A DNA stretch of 64,000 nucleotides, from the NCBI GenBank assembly GCA_012729495.1, contig JAAYCZ010000018.1:1-64000 (forward strand). Reading direction: 5' to 3'. The stretch comes from Syntrophomonadaceae bacterium (lineage in GTDB: Bacteria > Bacillota > Syntrophomonadia > Syntrophomonadales > Syntrophomonadaceae). Positions within the stretch are counted from its first letter, which is position 1. Each line of letters begins with the position of its first letter. Shown here piece after piece: positions 1 to 8,095 of the stretch. Below the pieces are notes generated by a model that did no database searches, was not told the DNA's origin, and saw only the letters and a list, made by a program, of their open reading frames with translations. A program made the translations under genes and the position numbers.

Positions 1-300
1 AATAACATTATCAATAAGGACATTCCGGAAGAACTTTTGCACCGTTCGTCCGTTAATGATACTCATGTCACCAGCAAATTAATCCGGGCTTCCTTTATCG
101 GTGCTTCTGCCGGTGAACCTGTCATTTCAGGTTTAATTAAAAAATTTGATATCAAAGCCAATATTTTATATGGAAATATAGATCGGGTGAAAGATACCCC
201 CTTTGGCAATTTAACCCTTGAACTGATCGGCGATCCGGCTTTAATGAATCAGGCTCTGGATTACCTGCGTGACAATGGACTGGAAATAGAGGTGTTGTAG
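1..300 (+). CDS. metN: Methionine ABC transporter ATP-binding protein MetN, C-terminal fragment (NIL domain)
   Basis: The reading frame is open from the first base of the window, so this is the 3' end of a gene that begins upstream. About 99 residues are visible. They match the NIL domain that follows the ATPase in MetN proteins and binds substrate amino acid to inhibit transport (family knowledge); the ATPase motifs lie outside the window. The assignment rests strongly on the next two genes, which encode the permease and the lipoprotein binding protein of the same importer. An AGAGGTG just before the stop probably serves as the ribosome binding site of metI. Confidence 0.88.
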   Translation, partial: NNIINKDIPEELLHRSSVNDTHVTSKLIRASFIGASAGEPVISGLIKKFDIKANILYGNIDRVKDTPFGNLTLELIGDPALMNQALDYLRDNGLEIEVL

Positions 301-301
301 T

Positions 302-1018
302 TTGTTTGATATAATCATCGGTTTTAACATTTCTTCTTACATCAGCGGCGTTTTGGCTGAAAATGCCTGGATGTTGGACAAGGTAGTCCTGGCCACCTGG
401 GAAACAATTTACATGGTAGTGATATCAACTGCTTTCAGTTATATTTTAGGACTGCCCCTGGCGATCATTCTGGTCATCACTGACAATGGACATATAATGG
501 AAAACCTAAAGCTGAACAGAATCCTGGGGGGCATTGTTAATGCCGCCCGTTCCATACCCTTTATCATATTCCTGATTTTGCTTATTCCTTTGACCCGGAT
601 CATCGTAGGCACTTTCATCGGCACCGTGGCTTCCATTGTTCCGCTTACCCTGGCGGCGGTGCCTTTCGTGGCCCGACTGGTGGAAGCATCCTTGAAGGAA
701 ATCGATTGGGGCTTGATTGAAGCGGCCCTGTCCATGGGTGCCAACACCTGGCAGATTATTCGCAAGGTATTGATACCGGAGGCTTTTCCTTCCATAATAC
801 TGGGGGTTGCCATTACGACCATCAATCTGGTCGGCTATTCCGCCATGGCAGGTATTGTCGGCGGCGGCGGACTGGGTACCCTGGCCTATTATTACGGCTT
901 TCAGCGTTATCAAACCGGCATCATGTGGGTGACCGTAATCTTGCTGATTATTTTGGTTCAACTCGTACAGATGCTGGGAGATAAGCTTAGCAATAAAATT
1001 ATTTATAAGAGGAGGTAA
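302..1018 (+). CDS. metI: Methionine ABC transporter permease MetI
   Basis: A 238-residue membrane protein with about five hydrophobic segments. The cytoplasmic loop carries the permease EAA-type signature around residues 140-160 (EAALSMGANTWQIIRKVLIP) that docks on the MetN ATPase. It forms the channel for D- and L-methionine uptake in the MetNIQ family. The start is a TTG directly after the metN stop, with AGAGGTG about 8 bases upstream; no ATG is better placed. It lies between metN and metQ in one operon. Length is slightly above the usual 217-225 residues, consistent with a longer N-terminus. Confidence 0.92.
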   Translation: MFDIIIGFNISSYISGVLAENAWMLDKVVLATWETIYMVVISTAFSYILGLPLAIILVITDNGHIMENLKLNRILGGIVNAARSIPFIIFLILLIPLTRIIVGTFIGTVASIVPLTLAAVPFVARLVEASLKEIDWGLIEAALSMGANTWQIIRKVLIPEAFPSIILGVAITTINLVGYSAMAGIVGGGGLGTLAYYYGFQRYQTGIMWVTVILLIILVQLVQMLGDKLSNKIIYKRR

Positions 1019-1022
1019 ACAA

Positions 1023-1853
1023 GTGAAAAAGAAACTATTGGTACTGCTCACTGGTCTGATGCTGATGTCTCTGGTACTGGCAGGCTGCTCCAGCCAAAAG
1101 GATACTGAAACTCCCAAGGATGCCGAAACTGCCAAAACCAAAATCGTAGTAGGTGCTACTGCCAAACCCCATGCGCAAATCCTGGAATTTGTTAAACCCA
1201 TGTTGGCCAAAGAAAACGTAGATCTCGAAATCAAAGAATTTACCGATTATGTGCAATTGAATCCGGCTCTGAAAGACAAACAAATCGATGCCAACTTCTT
1301 CCAGCATATCCCCTATCTGGAAGACTATAATAAAAACAACAAGGCCGATCTGGTCTGGACGGTTAAGGTACACAATGAACCGATGGGAGTCTATTCCAAT
1401 AAAATAAGAAATATCAATGATGTTGCGGCCGGCGCCAAGGTTGGTATTCCCAATGACGCTACCAATGGTGGCCGTGCCCTGATGGTACTGGAAAAAGCCG
1501 GTTTGATTAAATTGACCGAAGGTATTGGTGTAAACGCCACTGACAAGGATATTATTGAAAATCCCAAGAAAATTGAAATAAAGATGATGGATGCGGCGAT
1601 GCTGCCCAGATCACTGGCTGATCTTGACATTTGTGTAATCAACAGCAATTATGCCATTGATGCCGGACTCAATCCGGTCAAGGATTCCATATTTATGGAG
1701 CCTAAGGATTCACCTTTTGCCAATGTTCTGGTAGTTAGACCTGAAGATAAGGATAAAGATGCGATCAAGAAACTGGGGGCAGCCCTGCAGTCTCCGGAAG
1801 TGAAAAAATTCCTGGAAGATACTTATCAAGGTTCCTGTGTACCTGCTTTTTAA
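1023..1853 (+). CDS. metQ: Methionine-binding lipoprotein MetQ
   Basis: A 276-residue NlpA-family substrate-binding lipoprotein that delivers methionine to MetNI at the outer face of the membrane. The N-terminus has a lysine-rich start, a hydrophobic stretch and a lipobox (LAGC, Cys about residue 22) for signal peptidase II. The body holds typical family segments such as KEFTDYVQLNPAL and the asparagine-rich FFQHIPYLE region. Translation starts at GTG preceded by AGGAGG four bases behind the metI stop, so the genes are translationally close. A hairpin terminator follows at about 1981. Confidence 0.93.
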   Translation: MKKKLLVLLTGLMLMSLVLAGCSSQKDTETPKDAETAKTKIVVGATAKPHAQILEFVKPMLAKENVDLEIKEFTDYVQLNPALKDKQIDANFFQHIPYLEDYNKNNKADLVWTVKVHNEPMGVYSNKIRNINDVAAGAKVGIPNDATNGGRALMVLEKAGLIKLTEGIGVNATDKDIIENPKKIEIKMMDAAMLPRSLADLDICVINSNYAIDAGLNPVKDSIFMEPKDSPFANVLVVRPEDKDKDAIKKLGAALQSPEVKKFLEDTYQGSCVPAF

Positions 1854-1980
1854 TCACGATATAAATCTATTTCTGGAATCTTAATGACATTTTCTCTTGT
1901 TAGTTTATGTGTACCCGTCTTCTAACATAGGTATAAAATACGGTACTCGTTTTAATTTAACCAAGATAAATATTCAAATA

Positions 1981-2018
1981 AAAATAGTGGGAGCATTGTT
2001 TGCTTCCACTATTTTTAT
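1981..2018 (+). terminator. Intrinsic terminator after metNIQ
   Basis: A strong stem: AAAATAGTGG(G/A)AGC pairs with GCTTCCACTATTTT around a short AT-rich loop, ending in a T-run. It lies about 130 bases beyond metQ and nothing coding on this strand follows, so it most likely ends the importer transcript. Confidence 0.8.
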
Positions 2019-2030
2019 GGGAGAAGAATG

Positions 2031-2170
2031 ACATGGTCTTTAAGCTATTTAAAATATTACTGAAGTTACCAAGTCATTTAATACGGATCGGAGTACATAT
2101 AAATTAAAGGCTTTGCTTTGATGGAACTGCGTCTGCTGGTTTGTATAATCATGTGTATTAAAGACCATGT
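2031..2170. repeat. Perfect 13-bp inverted repeats bounding about 140 bp
   Basis: ACATGGTCTTTAA at 2031-2043 is repeated exactly in inverted form at 2158-2170. The enclosed DNA is AT-rich and holds no recognised gene. The arms could be the ends of a small decayed mobile element; chance is unlikely for 13 matching bases at this spacing but cannot be excluded. Confidence 0.45.
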
Positions 2171-2315
2171 CTTTTATTAATGCTGGCTGTTTATAAGAAG
2201 CGGCGTGAACTTTGTCTGTTGCAGTATATTTTGCTGCCTGTTTTGCTGCGAATAATTGAAAATCCAAGCATGAATGTTTTTGTATATATTGCGTCGTTTG
2301 TTCTTTAACCAGCAT
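2049..2315 (-). CDS. Doubtful small ORF, 88 codons, unknown
   Basis: The frame runs from ATG at 2315 to a stop at 2049 with no ribosome binding site: the upstream 20 bases are only A and T. The predicted protein is not membrane-like, is rich in Gln, Lys and Ala, and has one Cys. I recognise no family. The frame overlaps one arm of the 13-bp inverted repeat, which suggests it may be a relic rather than a working gene. Confidence 0.2.
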   Translation of the reverse strand: MLVKEQTTQYIQKHSCLDFQLFAAKQAAKYTATDKVHAASYKQPALIKDMVFNTHDYTNQQTQFHQSKAFNLYVLRSVLNDLVTSVIF

Positions 2316-2422
2316 TATTATTTATTTTATTATTTATTAAGATAGCCTATATCCGACAATTTTGCAAGCATTTTTTCATAATTTCGAGCATTTTTTTTAA
2401 TTATTTGTGGGAATATATGCCA

Positions 2423-2511
2423 CATCTCTTAAAGATTCCCCTGTCGGGGACTACACATATGACCTAACGGTCACGATTAAGGCCGCTTCGCTAGCGCTCG
2501 GAATGACAGTA
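2423..2511 (-). repeat. Degenerate copy of repeat family B
   Basis: Read on the minus strand it begins TGTCATTCCGAGCG, continues with AGCGAAGC, contains two short palindromes (around GTGACC/GGTCAT and CCCCGACAGGGG) and ends with GAATCTTTAAGAGATG. The beginning resembles the ends of the better-preserved copies at 51676 and 59424, while the interior does not, so this is a distant or decayed relative. Confidence 0.5.
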
Positions 2512-2550
2512 TTGCATGATTTTTTGAATTATGCAAAATCCTCAAATATA

Positions 2551-2598
2551 AAAGATCCGCTCCTTTAATGCTAAAATGCATAATCAGAGCGGATCTTT
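2551..2598 (-). terminator. Intrinsic terminator of the riboflavin operon
   Basis: Eleven paired bases (AGATCCGCTC with GAGCGGATCT) flank an AT-rich loop, with a T-rich tail on the minus strand, about 20 bases beyond the ribH stop. Confidence 0.85.
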
Positions 2599-2619
2599 AT
2601 GGTTATACGCAGGGAAGAA

Positions 2620-3081
2620 TTATATATGCTTCAGCAAATCGACCATTTCGATGGCGGTTACAGCTGCATCCGCGCCTTTATTACCGGCTTTGGTACCGGC
2701 TCTTTCAATGGCCTGCTCGATCGTATCGGCAGTAATTATTCCATAAATGATGGGTTTGCCGGTATTGAGTCCCACCTGGGCTATGCCTTTGGTAACTTCA
2801 GCGGATACATACTCAAAGTGCGGGGTCGCGCCTCTTATAACCGCCCCCAGGCAAATTACGGCATCATAATCCCGGGCAGCCATCTTCTGCGCTGCCAGCG
2901 GCATTTCAAAAGCTCCCGGCACCCAGGCAATATCAATGTTATTTTGATCGACGCCATGTCTGATCAATGTATCCATACAGCCGGAAAGAAGTTTGTTGGT
3001 AATAAATTCGTTAAACCTTGATACAACAATGCCAAAACGTTGATTTTCCCCGATTAGTTTGCCTTCCAGTATTTTTGCCAC
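2620..3081 (-). CDS. ribH: 6,7-dimethyl-8-ribityllumazine synthase
   Basis: A 153-residue protein of normal family length that condenses 5-amino-6-ribitylaminouracil with dihydroxybutanone phosphate; lumazine synthases assemble into multimeric shells. Visible signatures are SRFNEFI near residue 21, WVPGAFEMP near 53 and [16 protein letters not shown] near 77, the last carrying the phosphate-binding and catalytic His region. It starts at GTG with AAAGGAGG about 9 bases upstream. It is the last gene of the operon controlled by the FMN riboswitch, followed by a terminator. Confidence 0.96.
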   Translation of the reverse strand: MAKILEGKLIGENQRFGIVVSRFNEFITNKLLSGCMDTLIRHGVDQNNIDIAWVPGAFEMPLAAQKMAARDYDAVICLGAVIRGATPHFEYVSAEVTKGIAQVGLNTGKPIIYGIITADTIEQAIERAGTKAGNKGADAAVTAIEMVDLLKHI

Positions 3082-3148
3082 TAAACTGATTCCTCCTTTT
3101 TTTAACCCGCTGACGGGAAAATATTGTTATCATCCAAAAATTATTACT

Positions 3149-4348
3149 TTATTTGTTGCTGGCCAGAAGATGCCCCATTTTATCGCGCTTGGTATGCATA
3201 TAGCGGGCATTTTCAGGCTTGATCTCCATTTCAATCGGTACTCTTTCCACTACTTCGAGTCCGTAACCTTCCAATCCTTTAATCTTCTTGGGGTTATTGG
3301 TCATCAGTCTCATTTTGCGCACCCCCAGATCAACCAGGATTTGCGCACCGATGCCATAGTCACGCAGGTCTTCAGGAAAACCTAAATCCAAATTGGCCTG
3401 GACGGTATCGCGGCCATTATCCTGCAGCTTGTAGGCGCGTATTTTATTGACCAGACCGATACCGCGTCCTTCCTGACGCATGTAGAGCAGAATGCCTTTG
3501 CCTTCTTTCTCAATCATTTCCATGGCCACAGCCAGCTGCTCTCCACAATCACAGCGTTCGGATCCAAATACATCACCGGTAAGACATTCCGAATGAACCC
3601 TTACCAGGATGGGCTCATCGGGTTCCCATTCCCCTTTAACCAGAGCAATATGTCCCTGCTTATCGAGAATGGATTCATATGCCACGGCGGTAAAATTTCC
3701 GTAACGGGTCGGCAGATGCGCATCATCAACTCTTACGATCAGCTTTTCTTTGCGGCGGCGGTATTCAATTAAATCAGCGATGGTAGCAATTTTAAGCTCA
3801 TGTTCGCGGGCAAATTCAATCAGCTCCGGTACTCGCGCCATGGTGCCGTCTTTACTCATGATCTCGCAGATAACTGCCGCCGGATAAAGTCCTGCCAATC
3901 GGGCCAGATCGACTGAACCCTCGGTATGTCCGGAACGGCGCAAAACGCCTCCCGTCCGGCAGCGCAACGGGAAAATATGCCCCGGCCTTCTGAAATCACT
4001 CGGTTTGCTGTCCGGATCAATCAAAGCTTTTATCGTGGCTGCTCTTTCATGGGCAGAAATGCCGGTACTGGTTGTACTATGGTCAACCGATACAGTGAAG
4101 GCGGTCTGATGATTATCAGTGTTTTCCAGCACCATAACCGGGATATCGAGCTGATCCAGACGCTCTCCGGTCATGGGCATGCAAATCAAGCCTTTGGCAT
4201 AGCTGGCCATGAAATTGACCACTTCCGGGCTGCATTTTTCGGCGGCAATAATTACATCGCCCTCGTTTTCACGGTCCTCATCATCGACCAGGATGATCAT
4301 TTTGCCTTCTTTAATGTCATTAAGGGCTTCTTCAATCGTATTAAACAT
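3149..4348 (-). CDS. ribBA: Bifunctional 3,4-dihydroxy-2-butanone 4-phosphate synthase / GTP cyclohydrolase II
   Basis: A 399-residue two-domain fusion that makes both riboflavin precursors. Residues 1-200 are the DHBP synthase half ([11 protein letters not shown] near 21 binds metal and substrate; [14 protein letters not shown] near 123). Residues 205-399 are GTP cyclohydrolase II with the zinc site ([17 protein letters not shown]; Cys ligands near 254-267) and the loop [12 protein letters not shown] start with AAGGAGG six bases upstream. It sits between ribE and ribH in the standard Gram-positive operon order, and both catalytic halves look intact. Confidence 0.96.
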   Translation of the reverse strand: MFNTIEEALNDIKEGKMIILVDDEDRENEGDVIIAAEKCSPEVVNFMASYAKGLICMPMTGERLDQLDIPVMVLENTDNHQTAFTVSVDHSTTSTGISAHERAATIKALIDPDSKPSDFRRPGHIFPLRCRTGGVLRRSGHTEGSVDLARLAGLYPAAVICEIMSKDGTMARVPELIEFAREHELKIATIADLIEYRRRKEKLIVRVDDAHLPTRYGNFTAVAYESILDKQGHIALVKGEWEPDEPILVRVHSECLTGDVFGSERCDCGEQLAVAMEMIEKEGKGILLYMRQEGRGIGLVNKIRAYKLQDNGRDTVQANLDLGFPEDLRDYGIGAQILVDLGVRKMRLMTNNPKKIKGLEGYGLEVVERVPIEMEIKPENARYMHTKRDKMGHLLASNK

Positions 4349-4364
4349 GCTGCTTCCTCCTTAA

Positions 4365-5021
4365 TTATATAAAACCATTTTCGGCCAGAAATCCCATACT
4401 CATACCCTTTTTAGGGTCGGGAGACTTAATCAGCAATCTTTCCACATAACGGCCAATTATATCGGTTTCCAGGTTGACCGAATCACCGGGTTGTTTGTGC
4501 CCCAGGGTTGTAACCGCTGCCGTATGCGGGATCAGGGATACGGTAAAACTGTCAGGAAACAGATCGACCACGGTAAGACTGATACCATCAATGGCAATGG
4601 ACCCTTTTTTCACCACATAGGCAAGCAGTTCTGGTTCTGCTTTTATGCGCAGCAGGGTGGCAATGTCCATTTTTTTCTGTTCCGCTATTATCCCTACGCC
4701 ATCAACATGCCCTTGCACCAAATGACCACCCATCCTGTCGCCCAGGCGCACGGCTCTTTCCAGATTGACCAGCTGTCCGCTGTGCATTTGACCGAGATTG
4801 GTTTTAGCCAAAGTTTCGGCCATGATATCGGCCGTAAAATGGTTACTGTTTAAAGATGTCACCGTTAGGCAGACTCCGTTAATTGCTATGCTGTCCCCTA
4901 TTTTGGTGCCTTCCAAAACAGTTCTGGCCATTATATTGATGCGGGAGGAGTTGACGCCTCTTTCAATTCGGTTTATAGTGCCTGTTTCTTCAATAATTCC
5001 GGTAAAAATAATGCTCACCAC
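4365..5021 (-). CDS. ribE: Riboflavin synthase alpha chain
   Basis: Catalyses dismutation of two lumazine molecules into riboflavin. Two repeated lumazine-binding barrels are visible, each with a GDS(I/V)-type motif (KIGDSIAINGVCLTV near 40; KKGSIAIDGISLTVV near 137). Family members begin MFTGIIEE; here FTGIIEE is preceded by ATT, not ATG. The longest frame starts at GTG 5021 with no good ribosome binding site, while AAGGTGGTG lies six bases before ATT 5009. A start at ATT 5009 would give 214 residues, the usual length. Coordinates given use the conservative GTG. Confidence 0.93.
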   Translation of the reverse strand: MVSIIFTGIIEETGTINRIERGVNSSRINIMARTVLEGTKIGDSIAINGVCLTVTSLNSNHFTADIMAETLAKTNLGQMHSGQLVNLERAVRLGDRMGGHLVQGHVDGVGIIAEQKKMDIATLLRIKAEPELLAYVVKKGSIAIDGISLTVVDLFPDSFTVSLIPHTAAVTTLGHKQPGDSVNLETDIIGRYVERLLIKSPDPKKGMSMGFLAENGFI

Positions 5022-5045
5022 CTTAAAGATAATACCCGGCTAAGT

Positions 5046-6149
5046 TTATTTCCTGAGGTACCCGGTAATGAGAAGATCACGGTCAAATCTTGTAATCTCC
5101 ATGAAATCCAATTCCCTGGCATCTCTTATAAAATCAAATCCTTGGCCCTCAACCGGAGTTAAAGCATCTTTCCCGCCGATTATTTTGGGTGCTATGAACC
5201 AGTATACTTTATCAACCAGTCCTTGTTCCAAAAGAGCACCATTGATGTTTCCTCCTCCTTCCACCAGCAGACTGCATATCTTCATACTGCCCAGGATATC
5301 CAGTACTTCTTCCAGTGCCAGGAGGCCATTGACACTGTTTATGCGCCTTACCTCACAGCCCGCCTGCTCAAGACGATTTTGTCGGGCTTGATCAGCATCA
5401 TGGGCACAAAATATAATGCTGCGCTGCTGGCTGCTGCTGGTGACAATCCGGCTGTACAGAGGTGTTTCCAGGTAACTGTCAATGATAATTCTGACCGGAT
5501 CATTATAATCGCTGCCTGCAAGCCTTACATTAAGCATCGGATCGTCTTTTAAAACCGTTCCGATTCCAACCATGATGGCATCATGAATACCTCTTAAATG
5601 ATGCACATATTCTCTGGACTCCTCGCTGGTTATCCAGCGGGAATCACCGCTGCTGCTGGCGATTTTCCCGTCCAGGGTCATGGCAGTTTTTATTGCTGTC
5701 AGTGGCCGGGAGGTCTTTATATATTTGAAGAAAGCTTCATTCAGTTTTTGCGCTTCCTTTTCCAAAACGCCTGATTCAACTTCAATTCCGGCCGCAAGGA
5801 GTTTCCGCAATCCGTTGCCGGCCACCAACGGATTAGGATCCAGGGTCGCAATCACCGCTTTTTTAATGCCGGCTTTAATTAGCGCATCGGCGCAGGGCGG
5901 TGTAGAGCCAAAATGACTGCACGGCTCCAAACTCACATAGATGGTGGCTCCGTTGGCCTTTTCCCCCGCCTGCCGCAGCGCATGGACTTCCGCGTGAGGT
6001 GTACCGGCCTTTTGGTGATAGCCTTCCCCGACGATCTCATCATCTTTCACAATGACCGCGCCAACGACCGGATTGGGACTGGTTTTTCCCAAGGCAACGG
6101 CGGCCAGACTCAGCGCTCTTTGCATATATTTTTGCTTATCATCATGCAT
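5046..6149 (-). CDS. ribD: Bifunctional pyrimidine deaminase/reductase
   Basis: A 367-residue two-domain enzyme carrying out deamination and side-chain reduction early in riboflavin synthesis. The N-terminal deaminase has HAEVHAL (about 53) and the zinc-binding PCSHFGSTPPC (about 77-87). The C-terminal reductase starts near 145 with AIKTAMTLDGKIA and ends with a nucleotide-binding LLVEGGGNINGALL. First gene after the FMN riboswitch; the riboswitch terminator's T-run ends only about 15 bases before the start codon, so premature termination would silence the operon. Confidence 0.96.
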   Translation of the reverse strand: MHDDKQKYMQRALSLAAVALGKTSPNPVVGAVIVKDDEIVGEGYHQKAGTPHAEVHALRQAGEKANGATIYVSLEPCSHFGSTPPCADALIKAGIKKAVIATLDPNPLVAGNGLRKLLAAGIEVESGVLEKEAQKLNEAFFKYIKTSRPLTAIKTAMTLDGKIASSSGDSRWITSEESREYVHHLRGIHDAIMVGIGTVLKDDPMLNVRLAGSDYNDPVRIIIDSYLETPLYSRIVTSSSQQRSIIFCAHDADQARQNRLEQAGCEVRRINSVNGLLALEEVLDILGSMKICSLLVEGGGNINGALLEQGLVDKVYWFIAPKIIGGKDALTPVEGQGFDFIRDARELDFMEITRFDRDLLITGYLRK

Positions 6150-6164
6150 TCAACATCATTCCCT

Positions 6165-6200
6165 GAAAAAATAATAACCCCGATGAAACTTCGGGGTTTT
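6165..6200 (-). terminator. Riboswitch-controlled intrinsic terminator
   Basis: AACCCCGA and TCGGGGTT (6176-6198) form an eight-base stem, followed on the minus strand by a TTATTATTTTTT run. It lies between the FMN aptamer and ribD, the position expected for the OFF-state hairpin of a transcriptional riboswitch. Confidence 0.85.
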
Positions 6201-6257
6201 AATGCAAACTTAAGCTGACAAATAAGCGCATACAACGATACGCATCGTTTGCCAACC

Positions 6258-6367
6258 CTTCTTCTCCCATCCAGACTGTAACTGTCGGCTTCGGAATCTA
6301 ACCGAATCCTGCCCTAAGGCTCGCGGGCTGTACCGCCGATAGGGAATTTCACCCTTCCCCGAAGAAA
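6258..6367 (-). promoter_or_regulatory. FMN riboswitch (RFN element)
   Basis: On the minus strand the hallmark segments appear in order: AGGGTGAAATTCCCTA, CGGCGGTACAGCCCGCGA, GATTCGGT with GATTCCGAAGCCGACAGT, and AGTCTGGATGGGAGAAG. The 5' TCTTCGGGG region and the 3' GAAGAAG close the P1 stem. It precedes ribD and binds FMN to repress the riboflavin operon (family knowledge). Confidence 0.96.
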
Positions 6368-6400
6368 GTAATCGAAATATGTAGTTTTATTAACAGCCTT

Positions 6401-6430
6401 ATAGTAGCATTGTTTTTATGTAAAGGTCAA
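6401..6430 (-). promoter_or_regulatory. Sigma-A-type promoter of the riboflavin operon
   Basis: TTGACC (6425-6430) and TACTAT (6401-6406) are separated by 18 bases on the minus strand, placing the transcript start about 25 bases before the FMN aptamer. Confidence 0.65.
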
Positions 6431-6548
6431 GATGTGCCGTTAAATTATCTATATATGACCATGTTTAACCTAATTAAATTTTCAGTAATCGCCAAAATAT
6501 TAATGTATGTATTGTCTTGATTAAATTTTTCAATCTATACCATTTATA

Positions 6549-7199
6549 TCAGGCCAGCTCTTGTAATCCCTTGATCGCAAACTGCATATCGGCAGCCGTA
6601 AATATATATGATCCTGCTACCAGAACATCGGCACCGGCTGCTACTACTTCCTTGCCCCATTCCAGATTTATGCCTCCGTCTACCTGCAGCCAGGCCCGGG
6701 ATTTACTGGTTATCAGCATATGTTTCAGGTTCCTGATCTTGTCCAAACTGGCCGGGATAAACTTCTGCCCGCCATATCCGGGATTAACGCTCATGATTAG
6801 TACCAGATCCACATCCGGCAATATGTATTCGACATTTGCCAGGGAAGTGGCCGGGTTTAAGGCTACTCCGGCCTTTAGACCGGCGTCCTTGATCATATGA
6901 ATGACTCGATGCAGATGGGTGCAGGCCTCGGCATGCACGGTGATCAGATCAGCCCCGGCATCGATAAAGGCGGGGATTAAAAGCTCTGGTTTTTCAATCA
7001 TTAAATGAACGTCAAACACTAATCCGCTTATACGCCGAAGATCCCGTACGACCGGTGGTCCAATGGTTAAATTGGGTACAAACTGCCCATCCATCACATC
7101 AACATGCAGCCAGTCGGCACCTGCTTTTTCAAGCTTTTTGCATTCTTCCCCCAGACAGGCAAAATCTGCAGAAAGAATCGACGGGGCAACCAAAACCAC
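6549..7199 (-). CDS. rpe: Ribulose-phosphate 3-epimerase
   Basis: Interconverts ribulose 5-phosphate and xylulose 5-phosphate in the pentose phosphate pathway. The (beta/alpha)8 barrel motifs are clear: APSILSADF near residue 5, HVDVMDGQFVPNLT near 33 (metal-binding His and catalytic Asp), VHLMIEKP and MSVNPGYGGQKF. The GTG at 7199 is chosen because it overlaps the last base of the rsgA stop and has AGAGGTG six bases upstream, giving 216 residues; an in-frame GTG at 7208 is possible. Same rsgA-rpe order as in Bacillus. Confidence 0.94.
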   Translation of the reverse strand: MVLVAPSILSADFACLGEECKKLEKAGADWLHVDVMDGQFVPNLTIGPPVVRDLRRISGLVFDVHLMIEKPELLIPAFIDAGADLITVHAEACTHLHRVIHMIKDAGLKAGVALNPATSLANVEYILPDVDLVLIMSVNPGYGGQKFIPASLDKIRNLKHMLITSKSRAWLQVDGGINLEWGKEVVAAGADVLVAGSYIFTAADMQFAIKGLQELA

Positions 7200-8080
7200 T
7201 AATAACACCTCTCATTTTCCATAACTTCTTCCAGCATGGTTAAATAATTATGATATCTGGAGGCCAGTATTTTATTATCCTCTACCGCTTTTTTGACCCC
7301 GCAGTTATTTTCTTTATAATGCAGACAATCGGCAAATTTGCAGTCCTCGGTATAATCGATAAAATCGGGAAATAATAAGGGAAGTTCTTCCCGGCGCATC
7401 CGCGGCAGATCCAATACACTGAAACCAGGAGTATCAACCAGCCAGCCGTTATTATCCAGGGGATAAAGTTCTACATGGCGGGTGGTATGGCGGCCACGTC
7501 CAATTTTGTTGCTTACTTCCTGGGTGGGGGCGGTATCCTGGGCGGTAAGCAGATTTAAAATGCTGGATTTGCCTACCCCGGAAGGTCCGGCTAAAACTGC
7601 TATTTCACCGCTGATGGCAGCCTTGAGCTGTTCCATACCTTGTTTGAAACGGGCGGATACGCTCAGTAACGGGAATTTTGCTGGGGGGTAATAGCTTTTA
7701 ATATCGTTGACATACCGATTAGTCTGCAAGTCAGATTTGTTAAGCACAATAAGGGGCTGCAGATGACTATACTGGGCCAGCAACAAAAGCCTGTCCAACA
7801 AGCTCAGACTCGGCAGTGGACGGTCATAGGCCATTACAATCAAAACCATGCTTACGTTGGCCACCCGCGGCCGATACATTTCATTATCACGCGGCAACAC
7901 CTGTTCCAGAATACCCTTGCCATCCTCCAGCGGGGTATACATTACCCGGTCGCCACTCAGTATTCTTGCTTTCAATTTGCCCCGGGTACGGCATTCGACA
8001 ATCTGGGCCCGGCTGTTTTGAACATAGTAAAAACCGCTGTAATTTTTTAATACCAGGCCTTGGTCCTGAGCGTTGGTCAT
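7199..8080 (-). CDS. rsgA: Small ribosomal subunit biogenesis GTPase RsgA
   Basis: A 293-residue circularly permuted GTPase that checks late 30S assembly. It has an N-terminal OB fold (about 1-70), a G4 motif NKSD near 113, then the P-loop GPSGVGKSS near 168, and DTPGF near 218; this G4-G1-G3 order is diagnostic. A C-terminal zinc site is visible as CxxxxCxHxxxxxC near 248-261. Good site GGAGGGAAAG before the ATG, 15 bases after the prkC stop. Part of the conserved stp-prkC-rsgA-rpe run. Confidence 0.95.
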   Translation of the reverse strand: MTNAQDQGLVLKNYSGFYYVQNSRAQIVECRTRGKLKARILSGDRVMYTPLEDGKGILEQVLPRDNEMYRPRVANVSMVLIVMAYDRPLPSLSLLDRLLLLAQYSHLQPLIVLNKSDLQTNRYVNDIKSYYPPAKFPLLSVSARFKQGMEQLKAAISGEIAVLAGPSGVGKSSILNLLTAQDTAPTQEVSNKIGRGRHTTRHVELYPLDNNGWLVDTPGFSVLDLPRMRREELPLLFPDFIDYTEDCKFADCLHYKENNCGVKKAVEDNKILASRYHNYLTMLEEVMENERCY

Positions 8081-8095
8081 CTTTCCCTCCGCGTT

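Larger units (their letters stand above)
1854..2619. other. AT-rich intergenic stretch between metQ and ribH
   Basis: About 770 bases that separate the plus-strand importer from the minus-strand riboflavin operon, so both transcripts converge here. It holds the metQ terminator, a 13-bp inverted repeat pair (2031 and 2158), a doubtful 88-codon minus-strand frame, a repeat remnant (about 2423-2511) and the ribH terminator. Confidence 0.7.

Noticed and set aside
506-1234. Long antisense frame (242 codons) opposite metI and metQ
   Set aside because: It spans two well-supported genes in the opposite direction, has no family signature and no ribosome binding site.
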